Shown here: piece by piece, positions 10,110 to 21,689 of the stretch
Position numbering within the stretch: position 1 is the stretch's first letter
Layout of the letters: each line of letters starts with the position of its first letter
From: Melieria omissa
Lineage: Eukaryota; Arthropoda; Insecta; Diptera; Ulidiidae
DNA: 64,000 nucleotides
Assembly: GCA_963971225.1 (NCBI GenBank)
Contig: OZ020269.1
Span: 84,544,450 to 84,608,449 of the forward strand
Direction: 5' to 3'
Translations under genes and position numbers: made by a program
The notes under the pieces: generated by a model
Told to the model about the DNA's origin: nothing
Seen by the model: the letters and a program-made list of their open reading frames with translations, nothing else
Databases searched by the model: none

Positions 10110-11560
10110 GAATTCATGGATATCGAGAATTACTGGAAATACACCAAAAACAAAAAACAAACGCAGTTGGTACAGTAAGTAAATTTGTATTTGCTACAAT
10201 GGACTCAGTGATTCCCATCTTTTGGGCGTTAGCCGTTGTTAAGCAGTGCCCCGTTAGTACTCCTACGATGGCTCTGCACTCCTTTCTTGGGAGCGAAAGA
10301 ACGAATGTCGTGAGCTTTTCATTGAATTCCTCGAGCATTATTTTAGCGGTTGTGCAGGTAGTTAAACTGTTCCATATCGCCTTCGCTTTTCTCATTAGGT
10401 TGTCTTCCGAACCTCTGTTGAATGTCCGCCGATTTGCTGATCTGGCAGGTGAACACCACTTTTAGCGACAACATCTGCTGCCAGATTTCCCTCTATGCCT
10501 TTGTGACCAGGTACTCAATACATATGCAGCTTGCGATTCGCAGCCAGCCTTGCCATTGCTACCCGGCATTGCAGGACATTTATGAATGATATGCAGGAAG
10601 AAGTTATCGCCTTAATAGCACATTGACTATCGATGTAAAAGTTTATTGATTTATTAATAGTGGTGTCAGTGCAGGCAAGGTTCGCAGCCTTCCTGACATC
10701 CGGAACGTTTGTTCGATGCCCACTTCTGGACAAAAAATTCCTGCTCCAACTCCCTCCGTAATTTTTAATCCGTCCGTGTAAATGTTGTTATCCCTTTGCA
10801 CCAGCCTTCCCCTGCTATTTTGGCTTGTATCTTTTTTCCAAGATTCAGCAGCGGGGTCATGTAATCGGAACTGTCCACTGAATTTTGACCTACAGAGCTA
10901 TGCCCGAAGGACCTGTGTGAACTGTCCTCTAGTTCTTAACCTACGGATTTTGCCGCCATGCATTCCGCGTAGAAGTCGATGGGCGGAAGGTTAAGAATAA
11001 CTTTAAGTTCTGCCGTAGGAGTGGTTACTAGAGCTCCTGTCGTGCAAAGTCCAGCCAGGCGCTGAACCTTTTCCAAAGCTTTAGAGTATGTCTTTTCCTT
11101 TACCGCGTTCCGCCACACCAAAACGCCATGGAGAAGTATCGGACGTGCTATAGCCGTGTAGCACCAATGCATCAGAGAAGGCGAAATGCCCCAAGTCTTA
11201 CCGAGCATTCTCTTGCACGCGTAGATAGCATTGCAGGCTTTTTTCGCCCTCTCTTCCACGTTGGGCTTCCACAGCAGCTTACTGCCCAATATAACTCCAA
11301 GGTGATTTGTGCTGGTTTGAGAGTAAGTGGAGATCCGTTGAGTCGTGGAGCTATCCACGATGGAACTTTGTACCTTTGTATTGCATACATCCCCTGAAGA
11401 TCGTTATCAATCGGGGTATAATAAGGCGAGAAGCACGCTGTAGTAAAGCAAGGAGTACACCGTTGGGCCCCGGCGATTTAAAGGGGGTCAATCGTCCATT
11501 CCAAGCTGTCCTTCGTGATCAGCTCTGGCGGTACAATACACGCTAAAGATCTGGTTGGTT
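10110..11560 (-). pseudogene. I/R1-type LINE: reverse transcriptase C-terminal part and RNase H, degenerate
   Basis: Reading the minus strand from high to low coordinates: KSPGPNGVLLALLQRA near 11490-11450 (RT N-terminal block); then TNHLGVILGSKLLWKPN, ARPILLHGVLVWRNAV and ALEKVQRLAGLCTTGAL (RT thumb region, 11358-10936); then INFYIDSQCAIKAI (RNase H); then LPRKECRAIVGVLTGHCLTT (end of RNase H, 10395-10114). The order matches LINEs with a C-terminal RNase H. Frameshifts and stops between the blocks show it is dead. Confidence 0.75.
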
Positions 11561-11910
11561 CCGAAGCAGGTATGTCAGCCAGTGCATCTAAAAGTGCATT
11601 CAATGATTCCTGACAGTTGTTTGTCCAGTCGTCACTTTCTTTTCGCACGAGATTAGGCAGGGATGGCTGCTTGAACAGAAGCTTCCTAAGTCTCCCTACC
11701 TCCGTTGTATCTTACAGGCCACAACAGAATTCATTTCAGGATTCTCTTTTAGCTTTCCGGACCTCCCTTTGTACTGTTTGAGAGCGTCTTTATATTCGCT
11801 CCAACAGAATTCATTGTCTGTCTGGTCGTTGGATGAGTGCCACGATCACGTGTTTCTTGGTCACATCACTAGCCGCAGCTTCCGCTTTCGCAATGCTGGA
11901 TTTTTCTAGC

Positions 11911-12640
11911 TTAGCAGCCTTCTACCTGTCTTTTTGCGACGGCGTGCTCTTTCACCCTATTGGCAAATTTCGGGTCCGAACCAGCGCAACACGTCTTTGT
12001 AGCGAAATGAACCCGGCCTTTATCCACAGCGTCCTTTGCCCGAGTCAATCTTTCTTTTTCTTCGTTCGACTTGCCCTCCAGCCGACTAAAGATCCTGGCC
12101 GCAGCTTTGTACTGGACTTTTGCTTTCAGCCCCTCCTTACTTGCCTTGCTCCGAGGCCCCTTCTTGCAAGCAGAAGTGGAACCTGCGGTGCGGCCCGGGG
12201 AGAGCAGAAGCGCCTCTTCTTCGACCGTATGAAAGCTGTGTACGCTTTCACTATCCGAGTCTACTGGGACTACGGCACTAGTGTGCAGCATACACCTGTT
12301 GGTCGTTATTGCGCCCTTGGGCACGGCATATCAAGCTATACTCCAAAGGGCGCCACGTGACGCCATAGCCCAATCTAGAGACACCATGAGGCCATAGCTA
12401 GACACCATGTTTCCTTACCGGCTGAGTCTTCCGAGGCAGCTACTTCCGAGAGGCCGCATGATGCCCATTGCCCGGTCGACACCCGCTAGGAGGGTATAGT
12501 TAAAAGGGGTTTCGCCGACCGTGTGTTGTTAAAATGACAACCAAATTTTTCGTAGCACAGTCCTAATGCCGGCCTCGATAGTCCACGACCAGCGCGCTGG
12601 CTTTTCATCATCAGAGACTCCATGTTCGATTCCTAGTTCG
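11911..12640 (-). pseudogene. LINE ORF1-like relic upstream of Gr-2
   Basis: A minus frame of 137 codons (12324-11911) is rich in charged residues. Sequence up to 12640 matches regions upstream of Gr-3 (21.69-21.94 kb) and Gr-5 (33.84-34.13 kb), where the minus frame reads DDEKPARWSWTIEAGIRTVL. It ends exactly where the receptor 5' flank begins (GGGCTGTTTAAAC). It may belong to the LINE at 10.1-11.6 kb; the ORF1 label is inferred from position. Confidence 0.5.
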
Positions 12641-12689
12641 GGCTGTTTAAACACTCACATACTTCTTCGCTAGACAAGAAGTAGTAGTA

Positions 12690-12706
12690 GTCAACTGTCC
12701 GTTGAC
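12690..12706. promoter_or_regulatory. Conserved inverted repeat upstream of the 334/346-codon receptors
   Basis: GTCAACTGTCCGTTGAC has 6-bp arms around a 5-base centre. It also occurs at 18543-18559 (dead copy), 22319-22335, 34170-34186 and, with one change each, 39508-39524 and 31013-31029. It lies about 200 bp before each ATG. A transcription factor site is plausible but unproven. Confidence 0.5.
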
Positions 12707-12791
12707 GAATTTTCGACTTGTTGGCTTATCTGATGTCAGATTAATTAAAGCAGTTGATTTTTATCAAAGCCATTTCTTTGACTTGTGTCAA

Positions 12792-12840
12792 GTGCAAGTG
12801 TGCCCACAGCAAACAAAGATCTCAAACTCACTGAAGTGGG
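12792..12840 (+). promoter_or_regulatory. Conserved proximal 5' box, Gr-2
   Basis: AGTGCAAGTGTGCCCACAGC then AAACAAAGATCTCAAACTCA and a CACTTAAGTG-like palindrome (here CACTGAAGTG). It matches 22421-22469 (Gr-3), 34272-34310 (Gr-5, with an internal 15-base loss), 39610-39656 (Gr-6) and 58591-58638 (truncated copy). Confidence 0.5.
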
Positions 12841-12898
12841 CATACGTACGCAGCCATAACCTCAGCAGTTTGTCGTCGTTTCTTCAGCGAGCCACATC

Positions 12899-14172
12899 AT
12901 GCATCACTGCAACGTCGCACCGCGTCGCCGCATCAACCGCTTCATCGACGGCTTTGGCTTCTACATCGCAATGCTGCTGGGTGCCACCAGCATACACATA
13001 GACTTCATCCGGCGGAAAGTGCACACCACGTTGCACTACAAGTTGTGCGCTGTCTGCGCGAATGTCGCCTTCGTGGCCACCATGCCCTGGTGCTATCGCA
13101 CCGCCTCCCGCTACTTAGCCATTTCCGAGCCGAACGCCACGTTGCGGTCCTTCAAGCATTTGGCAACTTTATTCAACAGAGCGGTGATGCTGTGGCTGCT
13201 GGTGTTGCTTTGGTGGCGAGAACGTCGGTTGCGAGCCATCGCTCTCGACTTTGTTGCATTCGATGAGTGCTACAACGATCGTCCGCGAACTCAGCACGCC
13301 GCCATCGAGCAGCGTTTCGACGCCATCTTCTATGCGAAGGCGTTCACTGTCGGCGTTGTGTCACTGTCAGTGTTCCGCACCAGCTACAAGATGACGGGGG
13401 AATTTTCCTCGGACGCCATTTTGATCGGTCTGTTCTTCTTCTGCTTTAACAATATTTTGCACTGCGTGCTGCTGCAGTACTTCCATCTGCTGTGGTACGC
13501 TTGCAAACAGTTCTACCTGCTAAATGCGCATCTGCGAGAGACACTGCAGCAGTCGCGTCTGTCTGCAATAGCTGATCAGCTGCGCGAACTGATGTTATTG
13601 CAGTCGCGTCTGGTGCAGCTGCTGCGGCGCCTTAACGACAACAACAAATACCACACGACGCCAGTGCTGCTGTTCAACCTGATAAACAACGTGATCTTTG
13701 GTTACCACACGGTGCAATTCAGCCGCCTTTTCACCGGCCTGCATATGTGGCTCGGTTTGCTCAACTACGCGGTTGTCTTTGTGGACGCAAATCTGTACTT
13801 ATGGCTTTGCGACGACACGGTGTGCGTCCAGAAGGAGACGGCACATATTCTCAAGGAGTTCAATGCGCTGCCGTTGACCGATGGCGATTTGAAGCAGCAG
13901 GTAAGGGGGATTCACCACTTCTAATTGCTCTAACATGCTCGTGGTGCAGCTAAATAAAAGTAAATAAACATTTCTAAATTGAACAATGTGTACTAATTAC
14001 GAACGAATCTTCTCTTCAACAGTGCGAACTCTTCGCTCTGCAACTCAAGTTGCGTCAGCCACAAATTAACATTGGTGGCATGTTCAATCTGGACAACCAG
14101 AGTGCTCTGGCCATGTGGTCCTACGTCCTGCAGCACATCCTAATCCTTGTGCACTTTAGCTATGAGACATGA
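12899..14172 (+). CDS. Gr-2: gustatory-receptor-like protein, intact
   Basis: Predicted 383-residue, seven-helix receptor of the insect gustatory family, expected in the membrane of taste neurons as a ligand-gated channel. Exon 1 is 12899-13900 (334 codons), the phase-0 intron 13901-14022 (GTAAGG..CAACAG, 122 bp with stops), and exon 2 14023-14172. The start MHHCNVAPRRR matches the family start. TM1 is FGFYIAMLLGATSIHI, followed by the basic loop RWWRERRLRAIA-like region (here LWWRERRLR) after TM3. TM7 lies in exon 2. The usual TYhhhhhQF signature is QHILILVHF here, so the near-invariant Gln is His378. The sequence is nearly the same as Gr-5 (34.4 kb) and belongs to the same 8-kb duplicated block. 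No disabling change was seen. Confidence 0.88.
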
Positions 14173-14246
14173 ATAAAGCAAACAATTAATTTGATTTGAT
14201 TTTGATTTCAAAGTTCGAAACGATAGGATAACTCATCGAAGGACAG

Positions 14247-14528
14247 GTGGATACATACAACCCCAAAATTGAGATATGGGGCGAATTGAACTTTCACGTT
14301 AACTGTTCACTGGTCACGGAGCATTTCGCAACTTTTTTTTTCAGTTTCGGCACGATGATTCATAGTTTCCTGGACTGCCAAGTCAATTCAGACACAAATC
14401 ACACAATCATTAGATCTCAAACCGTATGGAATACGGTGAGTGATGAAGCGGTAGTCATACACCAGAAGCTGAGGGAGCGGCTCTGCGCTTCCGGCAACAT
14501 CAGCCGAGGACCAGCAAACGACCCATAG
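14247..14528 (+). pseudogene. LINE ORF2 3'-end relic, carried with the receptor block
   Basis: A 93-codon open frame is present, but a neighbouring frame reads a TGHG-like motif and this one SFLDCQVNSDTNHTIIRSQT. That resembles the Cys/His tail (LLTGHG..C..ED..H....CP) that ends R1/I-type LINE proteins. Related copies follow Gr-3 (24055-24273), Gr-4 (29325-28951 minus), Gr-5 (35722-36003) and Gr-6 (41272-41484 with 42089-42163). It is most likely an old LINE end duplicated with the receptors. Confidence 0.5.
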
Positions 14529-14892
14529 ACGAACGATTACAGTATGGTGACAAACTAACGGGACGAGGGCAAGGAGGGCCAAGTAATCGACGAGCCCAGC
14601 ACTTAAGTCCGGCGTAATAAGTTCCAAATTATTGAAGAGCTTCTGATTAGTTTTCCAGTCGATGAGTGAATGTTGTTTTCATTTTAACAATATTGCCTAC
14701 TCATCCCATATAGTTGCAATATACTTTATTAATAAGGTGCGACACTTACAAGCTGTTTTCAGCGCTGTTAGCCTTAGAACATACTTCCAAAAACAAATAC
14801 AAACACGCGAGGTAATTAATTTTGATTGCTTTTGCTTCTCTTTGATGGTTCAAACAAAATAAGTGATGCGAAGAATATAATCGATGCGAATA

Positions 14893-15275
14893 CACTATGA
14901 TCAATAAGTACCGGGACTGTTTATTTAAAATTTTTATTTAAAATTTTTTTTAGGTCGGTAGGACCTTAACTGACATCTGTGTCAAATTTTGAGCGGGATT
15001 GCATCATTAGTTTTTGTTTGGCAGCTGTTAGCGTCAGTCAACTTTTTGTACTTCGTCGCATTTTGCAATGGCGCACTTGTTTTGGTTTTGGCTCGCCTTC
15101 AGCACGCCATTCGGATGATTGCTGGCTAGTTGTCACGTCGAATTCATAGACCCATGTCTAATCACCAGTAATTATACGTTTCATGAACGTTGGGTCCTTC
15201 TTAGCTTTTTTTACCTGCATCGGGCAACGGCGGAAAATTTAAAATAAACAGTCCCGGTACTTATTGATCATAGTG
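14893..15275 (-). mobile_element. Non-autonomous mariner, 383 bp, TA target duplication
   Basis: Inverted ends of about 34 bp start CACTATGATCAATAAGTACC at 14893, with the complement ending at 15275. TA flanks both sides (14891-14892, 15276-15277). The interior minus strand keeps a transposase core: MKRIITGD, then a TAG stop replacing the next residue, then TWVYEFDVTTSQQSSEWR. This is the mariner first-Asp region (usually TGDETW). It is therefore an internally deleted copy of a true mariner. Confidence 0.9.
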
Positions 15276-15607
15276 TAGAATAGAATTGTGTTGGGTGATT
15301 ACCCCTCCGCTTCTAAGAATTCGTTCGTTCGGATAACTTATCTAAATATATTGAATAAGTATAATTAAATGTAAAGGATGTAAATGTTTATTTACGCTTC
15401 ATTAAAAATTGTAACATTAACTCCGTCCATGCTTTTAACTAATGTGGACCTTCGCTAATCCTACGATATTTTTCGTATGATTCTCTTTTTACTAGCAACT
15501 TGTCGTTTTGTTTTAATACCAAGGTTTTGCATATGTATCATAATACAATATTATATTTCAATTTATTTTATATTTGTTTTTAAAATCCATTTGTGTTCGG
15601 TATTTGA

Positions 15608-15850
15608 TGCGGTAGTTGGAGGTCGACGGCGAAGAGGGAGGCCGTGTCTCCGGTGGAAGGATCAAGCTGAGGACGTCCGCGACCAATTGTAACCAAGTAT
15701 TTTGTTAAGTCGGAAACCATCGTTAAAGCAAGACTGGTAAAGATTTTGGTAAAGGACATTTTATGAGGGCTTCCGCCAGTTGGATAGTGGCACCTTTTCT
15801 ATAGAGGATCATGACATAATAGGTGCATATTCCTTATATCGTGGTCCTTA
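15608..15850. mobile_element. Fused RTE LINE end fragments
   Basis: Plus-strand 15608-15690 codes FDAVVGGRRRRGRPCLRWKD, the end of the RTE protein at 54.1 kb. From about 15745 to 15850 lies the complement of the RTE 5' end (ATGAGGGCTTCCGCCAGTTG). A second 3'-end fragment lies at 36670-36750, and further 5'-end fragments at 21160-21240 and 37370-37455. Confidence 0.7.
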
Positions 15851-16895
15851 AATCGATTTCTGTGGTCATCAACATCCTTCCGAAGCTTTTTTAGTTTTCA
15901 TTGGTTGGTTGAATTTACGTGGCGAGCACCAAACCCGCATAGAGCATAACCCAAATTTCAAGTCCTGGGGATTGGACACGCTGCACACATTAGTTGACTA
16001 CTCAGCGGATACCAAACAGCTATCCAGGAGGACCACGCGGAGGTGTCAACTTAAATTAGACAGGGATAAGGATCGCTCTGGCGTTCGCCAGGTTGAACGC
16101 AATCAGAGGCTTTACCTAGTATGTCTGCTCCCATTAGCTTTTTTATCATTGTCAAATATTGTGTCTACAGGATGCGTTAGTATAATTTCTAGCCGCTATG
16201 CACCGCTTAAGACACACGCAACTGCTCCCGCTACATCGCTACTCCACTCGTAAGTTAAATTTACCTCTGGCACACCACTTCTTCTCGTTTGTGTTCATAT
16301 TGTTGTTGTTAAGCTATGATCGGTCGACGCACATTATGCCACTTCTGCTGTGGTTGTTGTTTTTGTGAATTTTTAAAATGTTATTTGGAGTTTTTTCTTC
16401 TCCTTGGCAGTCTTTTCTTGTTTTCAGTGTTTGCAAGTTGTAATTTAAGTTTTTTGTGTTTTTTCAATTTCGAACGGGTAAGTTTTCATCACTTTTATTT
16501 GGTTTTATTTTTGTGTGTTTGTGTGGTCGGCCACTATTAGACGTTCTTGTTAGGTGGACTCGCCGCTCCAACGCCAACTAAATCGCACGAGTTATGTGTG
16601 AACTCAATTTTCCGAAACCAGCAATTAAAGATACTATGAGACAAAACCAACAAACATTCTTTTAAGCAATAAAACCGATTTGCCTAGGATGTTTGTTTTA
16701 CAGAATAAGAACCGTCCTGTCGTGTTTTAGTGACCATAAGTATACATGAGTTCCATTTAAAAATAAAGAAGAGAAGTACATAGGACTTCAACGAAAAACG
16801 CGCATTGAAGCAATAACGTAACTCGCGCGACTGCACAGCTAGAGCGACAGGTAAGCAACACGAAACTGCCCGAACTCTGCTCATACGGACTTTCG
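15851..16895. other. Duplicated non-coding block shared with 37.45-38.35 kb
   Basis: Long stretches match the region upstream of 38.37 kb (for example around CCAAATTTCAAGTCCTGGGG and GCTATGATCGGTCGAC). No convincing gene is seen. It is the spacer within the 8-kb duplicated unit. Confidence 0.65.
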
Positions 16896-17040
16896 TATCG
16901 TTCGCCATGCAGCTTAAGCACTTTCGGCTCAGCATCGACATGGGCGACATGGGCGACATGATTAAACTAAAAAAGCAACGACTTGCAAATGTGGATTTAC
17001 ACGGCGAAATGGTTTCAACACGGCACTGATTTGCGCTGAA
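16896..17040 (+). pseudogene. Diverged gustatory-receptor last-exon remnant
   Basis: FAMQLKHFRLSIDMGDMGDMIKL resembles the start of the family TM7 exon (ELFALQLKLRQPQINIGGMFNL). The GDM triplet is duplicated and the tail is scrambled before the TGA at 17038-17040. It is the counterpart of 38367-38533 in the sister block. Confidence 0.55.
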
Positions 17041-17843
17041 GATGAAGAAGAAGATGAGATGGTTATGAAACACTGGTGCACACACGATTTAATTTTGGGT
17101 GGTTTCTGCACACAACTTTTGAGTCAAATAACAATTCAAATCAAAAAACAGGTTTTTATGGGGTTTAAGTACCCAAAATCACTGGCGTGCGCCAGTGCTG
17201 CCATCTATCGTTCCTTTAGAGAAAGAAAGAGATTGGAGTGTGAAGAATGGGTACTTATTATAAAGTAACGAATTGAATTGAATCATTTTGATGGGATGAT
17301 GGGACAACACTTAGCAAGCAAGAAAAAACTTCGGCAACTTAGAGAATAGCGAACCCACACTTCTGCAATAGAAACCCAAAGTATCTATGTATATGGCTTA
17401 GGCTGAATTAGATTATCAAGTTTTATTGGTTTTTGCTTCAGGACCAACAGCCGTCCTTCCGAAAATGAATTTAAACATTGCTTTCTCCACGATTGACTTT
17501 GTTTCTAATATTTTCTATTAACATGATTTTTCGTACTGCAATATGAGCTCAAGAAATCCCTATGAAAAAAATTATATTCCTTTTTCTATAATCCCAAAAT
17601 AAATTTTAACAATTTCCACATTCTATGCGAACCTCAAGAGAACCTTGTTTCAGTCTAAAATACAACTTTTTCATAATAACTATAATCATAAGGTTTTAAG
17701 TTTACATTTCAATGAAATTTTAATATAAAAATATATAAAAAAACTTAAAATATAAAAAAACTTTGGACTTTGAGAATTACGTTTTTTACGTCGCTTTTAT
17801 CTTCAGAGATTTAATGCTCGATTCTTAGATTCGGGCTGTTTAA
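17041..17843. other. Intergenic, shared in part with 38.5-39.15 kb and 32.3-32.9 kb (inverted)
   Basis: AT-rich sequence with the shared runs TATCAAGTTTTATTGG and CATGATTTTTCGTAC. No coding potential was seen. Confidence 0.6.
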
Positions 17844-18464
17844 CCCATTTTCGGCCGCTACCAGAAATAGCCAATATTTTTGTAATTCCTTTTAAGGACT
17901 TACATTTAGGACCTTAATCAAGAATATTTTTGGATTTTTTGTGTTTTTTTTTTTTACAAAATTTTTTTATAAATTAATAAAAATTCAATTTCAAATAAAA
18001 ACAAATATATTTGTACATAGTTTTAGTCAAATAATAATCAAGAATGAAAACAAACAATTGTTGGCTTACATATGTACATACATGACGACTTCTGGTCAAT
18101 GGTCGATTTTTCGACCACTGAAAAGTACGCGGTTCTGAGAGGTAAAAATATTTTCATAATCTTATGGATATCAATTGATTATGGTAATTTGGTCTTTAGG
18201 CTTCGTAAATAATCAATAATAAATCAATAATTTAAAAAGGTTATATATTTTTCAGAATATTCAAAATATGACTAAAAAATGCTTTTTTCGTGCCTTCACC
18301 AACATCTCTAAAATTATCTTTAAAAAAAAAAATATTATTTCGAGGGGTTACCAAAAGACCAAAGCTATTTTATGCATCAAAAGTTCAAAGATATAATGTC
18401 TAAGTGCAGAGCTACTCTCCTTCAAAGTGGCTGGTCGAAAAATCGACCAGCGGCCGAAAATGGG
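17844..18464. mobile_element. piggyBac-like TTAA element, 621 bp
   Basis: The ends are CCCATTTTCGGCCGCT and its exact complement, flanked by TTAA at 17840-17843 and 18465-18468. It sits inside GGGCTGTTTAAACA of the receptor 5' flank, which is uninterrupted upstream of Gr-2, 4, 5 and 6. It is non-autonomous: no transposase frame is present. Inner palindromes (GGTCGATTTTTCGACC) add fold-back potential. Confidence 0.85.
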
Positions 18465-18468
18465 TTAA

Positions 18469-18590
18469 ACACCCATCTACTTCTTCGCCAGTAGACAAAA
18501 ATTACATTCAACGCACAAGTGCGCACAACACTGGCCGCTAACGTCAACTGTCCGTTGACAAATTTTCGATTTGTTACCCTGCGAGACATG
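18469..18590 (+). pseudogene. Orphan receptor 5' flank (dead copy)
   Basis: The sequence from ATCTACTTCTTCGCC through the inverted repeat at 18543-18559 to ATTTTCGATTTGTT matches the flank of Gr-3. It then turns into unrelated DNA, and exon 1 is absent. Exon 2 of this dead locus is at 20374. Confidence 0.75.
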
Positions 18591-19209
18591 GGTGATGAAA
18601 ACTCCAATGCATATAGTAAATCGCAAAAACTAACACATTCACGCATTGTGGTCACATTTTTGTACTGGAGCCACTTCAGTGGAAGAGAGACAATTTGGCT
18701 ATGAAATTCTTCTATATGAGAGAGGGAGATGAAGGGCTAATGCATATTGACGTTTTAAAACATCAGCTTTTGCATCAGCGATGATGTATTTATACAACCG
18801 CAATGATGAATAAATGCCTCAGCGCTGACAGAAACAAGAGCACAGATAGAAGTTAACAGTTTATCCATATAGGTAACTATGTGTGGAAAAGAGACAGTTA
18901 TACCAGCCGCCAACACGTGGCACCTTGTCAAATTCGATTTTGACATTATGTGTTGAAATTTCAGTGAACGAGGTGGACGCCAAAATATGTGCATAAGTAT
19001 AAACAATTAATAAACGTGATAAACTTATTTAAGATATTTGCAGGATTGCAACTAATGCAACTAATGCAGGATGCAACTAATTTCAGCGCCTTGACGTTTA
19101 TTGATTTGCCTAAGATAAACTGCAGTTTATAACACAATTAACTATAATTCACAAAAAAATTTATTGAAATATAATTAGCCGTTGCACCATTTTTTTACAT
19201 TTTTTTTTT

Positions 19210-19640
19210 TAACTTTTTTTAATTAGAGAATGGACAGTACGCTTGGTAACTATTGCAGAGGCTTGCTTCTATCGATTTCAGAACTGTACATCATGTTTGC
19301 AAACTTTTTTGTTTTTTTAAGGTTTGCTTCATTATAGCCCAATATCTTTCAATAGGCCGAAGTTCCGGGCAGTTGGGAGGATTTGCCTCTTTTGGGACCA
19401 CTGTAGCACAATTTTCTTCATACCATTCCATAGTTGACCTGGAGTAGTGGCTTATCGCTAGGCCTGGCCAAACAAAACTGTTACTTTGTGCTGTTCCTGT
19501 CATAATGAACACCTTGCTCCGTAGACTACAGGTGCAAATAGCTTGCCAAATTATTAAACGTTTAGAAAAATTTGTGATATTCACTTCAGAGTATTTTCTG
19601 TGTGTTCCATCTCATTTTCTCTGACTTTTTTCACGTTTCA
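19210..19640 (-). pseudogene. Tc1/mariner DD37E-type transposase relic
   Basis: The minus frame 19584-19291 ends with VWPGLAISHYSRSTMEWYEE, then VVPKEANPPNCPELRPIERY. The Glu of RPIERYW is the third catalytic residue. The position of the second (usually WPDLA) is Gly, and 37 residues separate them. The frame is broken upstream toward 20160. It lies where exon 1 of the dead receptor should be. Confidence 0.7.
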
Positions 19641-20373
19641 CGTAATTTCTAAATCAATAAACCGGTTGACATGATTTTCACTTTGTGGCATTTATAATAC
19701 CTCGTGGCTTCCTTTTGAATTTACTTTTAATTTATTTGTATAAGTTGGTAATTGGACCTCAAAGTCGGAAAATATGTAATTTCATGGTGTTTTATTTAAT
19801 GTTGAAAAACATGCACATTTTTCGTAAACCAATTATCGAGTTATGTATAACAGCGGAAACATCAAGTAATACAACGCAGCCAAATTATTTGGCGTGGTTA
19901 TCATTCTTGTCGAAATAATTGCAAAAATGTACAATAGTAATTTTCATAATTTTTCATACTTTTCCTTAAAAAATTTAGGGCCTTTTTCAGCACTTCTGGG
20001 TTACTTGGACCCTTTTTTCTGCCTGATCCTTCTGTAGAGTTTCTCGCGTTGTAGTTGTTTATGACAACGTCGCTACGCTCGCTTTGCTTTCCCTTGCAAT
20101 GCTTAGTCTACAATTTGTCTTATCAGTCAAGTAAATGTCCAGTATTAATTTGCGGCAGCGCTTTTGCGGGCTTGACATGTTGACTACAGTAAATCCAAGA
20201 TGCAATTGACTAATATAGCAATAATATTTATTTAATATTTATAGATACCTTCATTCGAAAATACTAGGCTCCTAACTCTTGGCATTTTTGTATACTGGAT
20301 GCGTAAAAGTTCTAAAATTGCTCTAGTTTACCCCTTATTTGTACTAATGACAACCCAATCTTCTCTTTCGCAG

Positions 20374-20511
20374 TGCGAACTCTTCGCTCTGAAGCGGAGC
20401 GGCATGTTCAATCTGAACAAGCAGAGCGCACTGGCCATGTGGGCCTACATCCTGCAGCACATCCTAATCCTGTTACAATTTTTTTATAAGGCGCACTTCA
20501 GACATGAATAA
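20374..20511 (+). pseudogene. Orphan receptor last exon with 27-bp in-frame deletion
   Basis: After an acceptor (TTTCGCAG) it reads CELFALKRSGMFNLNKQSAL and QHILILLQF, ending TAA at 20509-20511. Relative to Gr-3 exon 2, nine residues (the LKLCQPQVN part) are missing in frame. It pairs with the 5' flank at 18.47 kb and has no exon 1. Confidence 0.8.
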
Positions 20512-20879
20512 AGCAACAGCAAACAATCAATTTGAATTTTTTACAATCTCGCGTTTAGCCGATTTCAGAGTTCGAACCAGCATAAAACTTATCTTATATA
20601 TTAACGGCTGATTTAAGAGAAGATGAAAGAATCGGGTCCTTATCGACATCCTAACAGGTGAATGCAGAAGGCTTCACAGCAACAAAGAGACATGTGGAAA
20701 GAGCGGCGTCACTACACAGCTGGCAGAGATGATAGGATAACTATATAGGATAGGATAGCTAAACACACAAGAACAATTAAGAGCCCAAAATCTTATGAAA
20801 TGAAATGAGTGAAAAATATTTTAAATAAATATGTACTTACATTTCGTAATCGGATAATGAAAGTTCCATATACGTTCGG

Positions 20880-21140
20880 AGGAATTCATTGAATACTCTG
20901 TGGTGTCTTTTCACAGTTGCCATTGTTTCATGACGGTGGGTGATTCAAAAGGCGTGTTGATTATTCATGAGTTTGTTCAATTCGAAGAACATGTCGTTTT
21001 TAAATTCGGTTTCACTAGCACACAATTTTCAAAAGTCTTTTTAGCAACTGTCGCAGCACTTTTGTTGTCGCGTATAGCAATTGTAACCAAGTATTTTGTT
21101 AAGTCGCAAACAATCGTTAAAACAAAATTGTAACCACACG
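20880..21140 (-). pseudogene. Ty3/gypsy integrase core relic
   Basis: The minus frame reads LPESACGYNFVLTIVCDLTK, the first catalytic-Asp region of a Ty3/gypsy integrase, then ATVAKKTFENCVLV. It is fused at its upstream side to an RTE 5'-end scrap (21160-21240). A sister copy lies at 37075-37414. Confidence 0.6.
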
Positions 21141-21689
21141 CAGATTCTGGCAAAGGACATTTTATGAGGGCTTCCGCCTTTTCTATAGAGGATCCTGACA
21201 TACTAGTTGCATATCCTTAGTTCGTGGTCCTTAACTCGTTTCCTGTGGTCGTCAACATAGTGCGTTCCTTCCGAAGCTTTTTTAGTTTTCACTGGTTCCG
21301 GCTTCAATTCTATTCGATTTAATCCTATGCTAGCCAGTGTTGCTATGTTCAAACTTTTGCATTTTTATGTTTTGTTTTGATCATGTTGTTCTTATCAATT
21401 CTAATCTTACAAAAAAGCAAATGTGAATACAGACGGCGAATGTAGTATTTCACGAAGTACTGTAATGCAAAAAATATTCATTAAATTTTAGTAACATATA
21501 CCAAATTGTAGTTTGTTGGCCCCGATTTTCGGGGCTTACAACTACTTCAGCGAACCTGGCCTTGGTCACCCTGCCCCCTGCAATTTATTGCAGAAAACCC
21601 ATCTTTCGCGGCGGATTGCAACCCGAGTTTCTCTGGCGTTTGAAAAACAGAGTCACATTTGACTTCTTTGCGCTGCTACTTGTCTTGGC

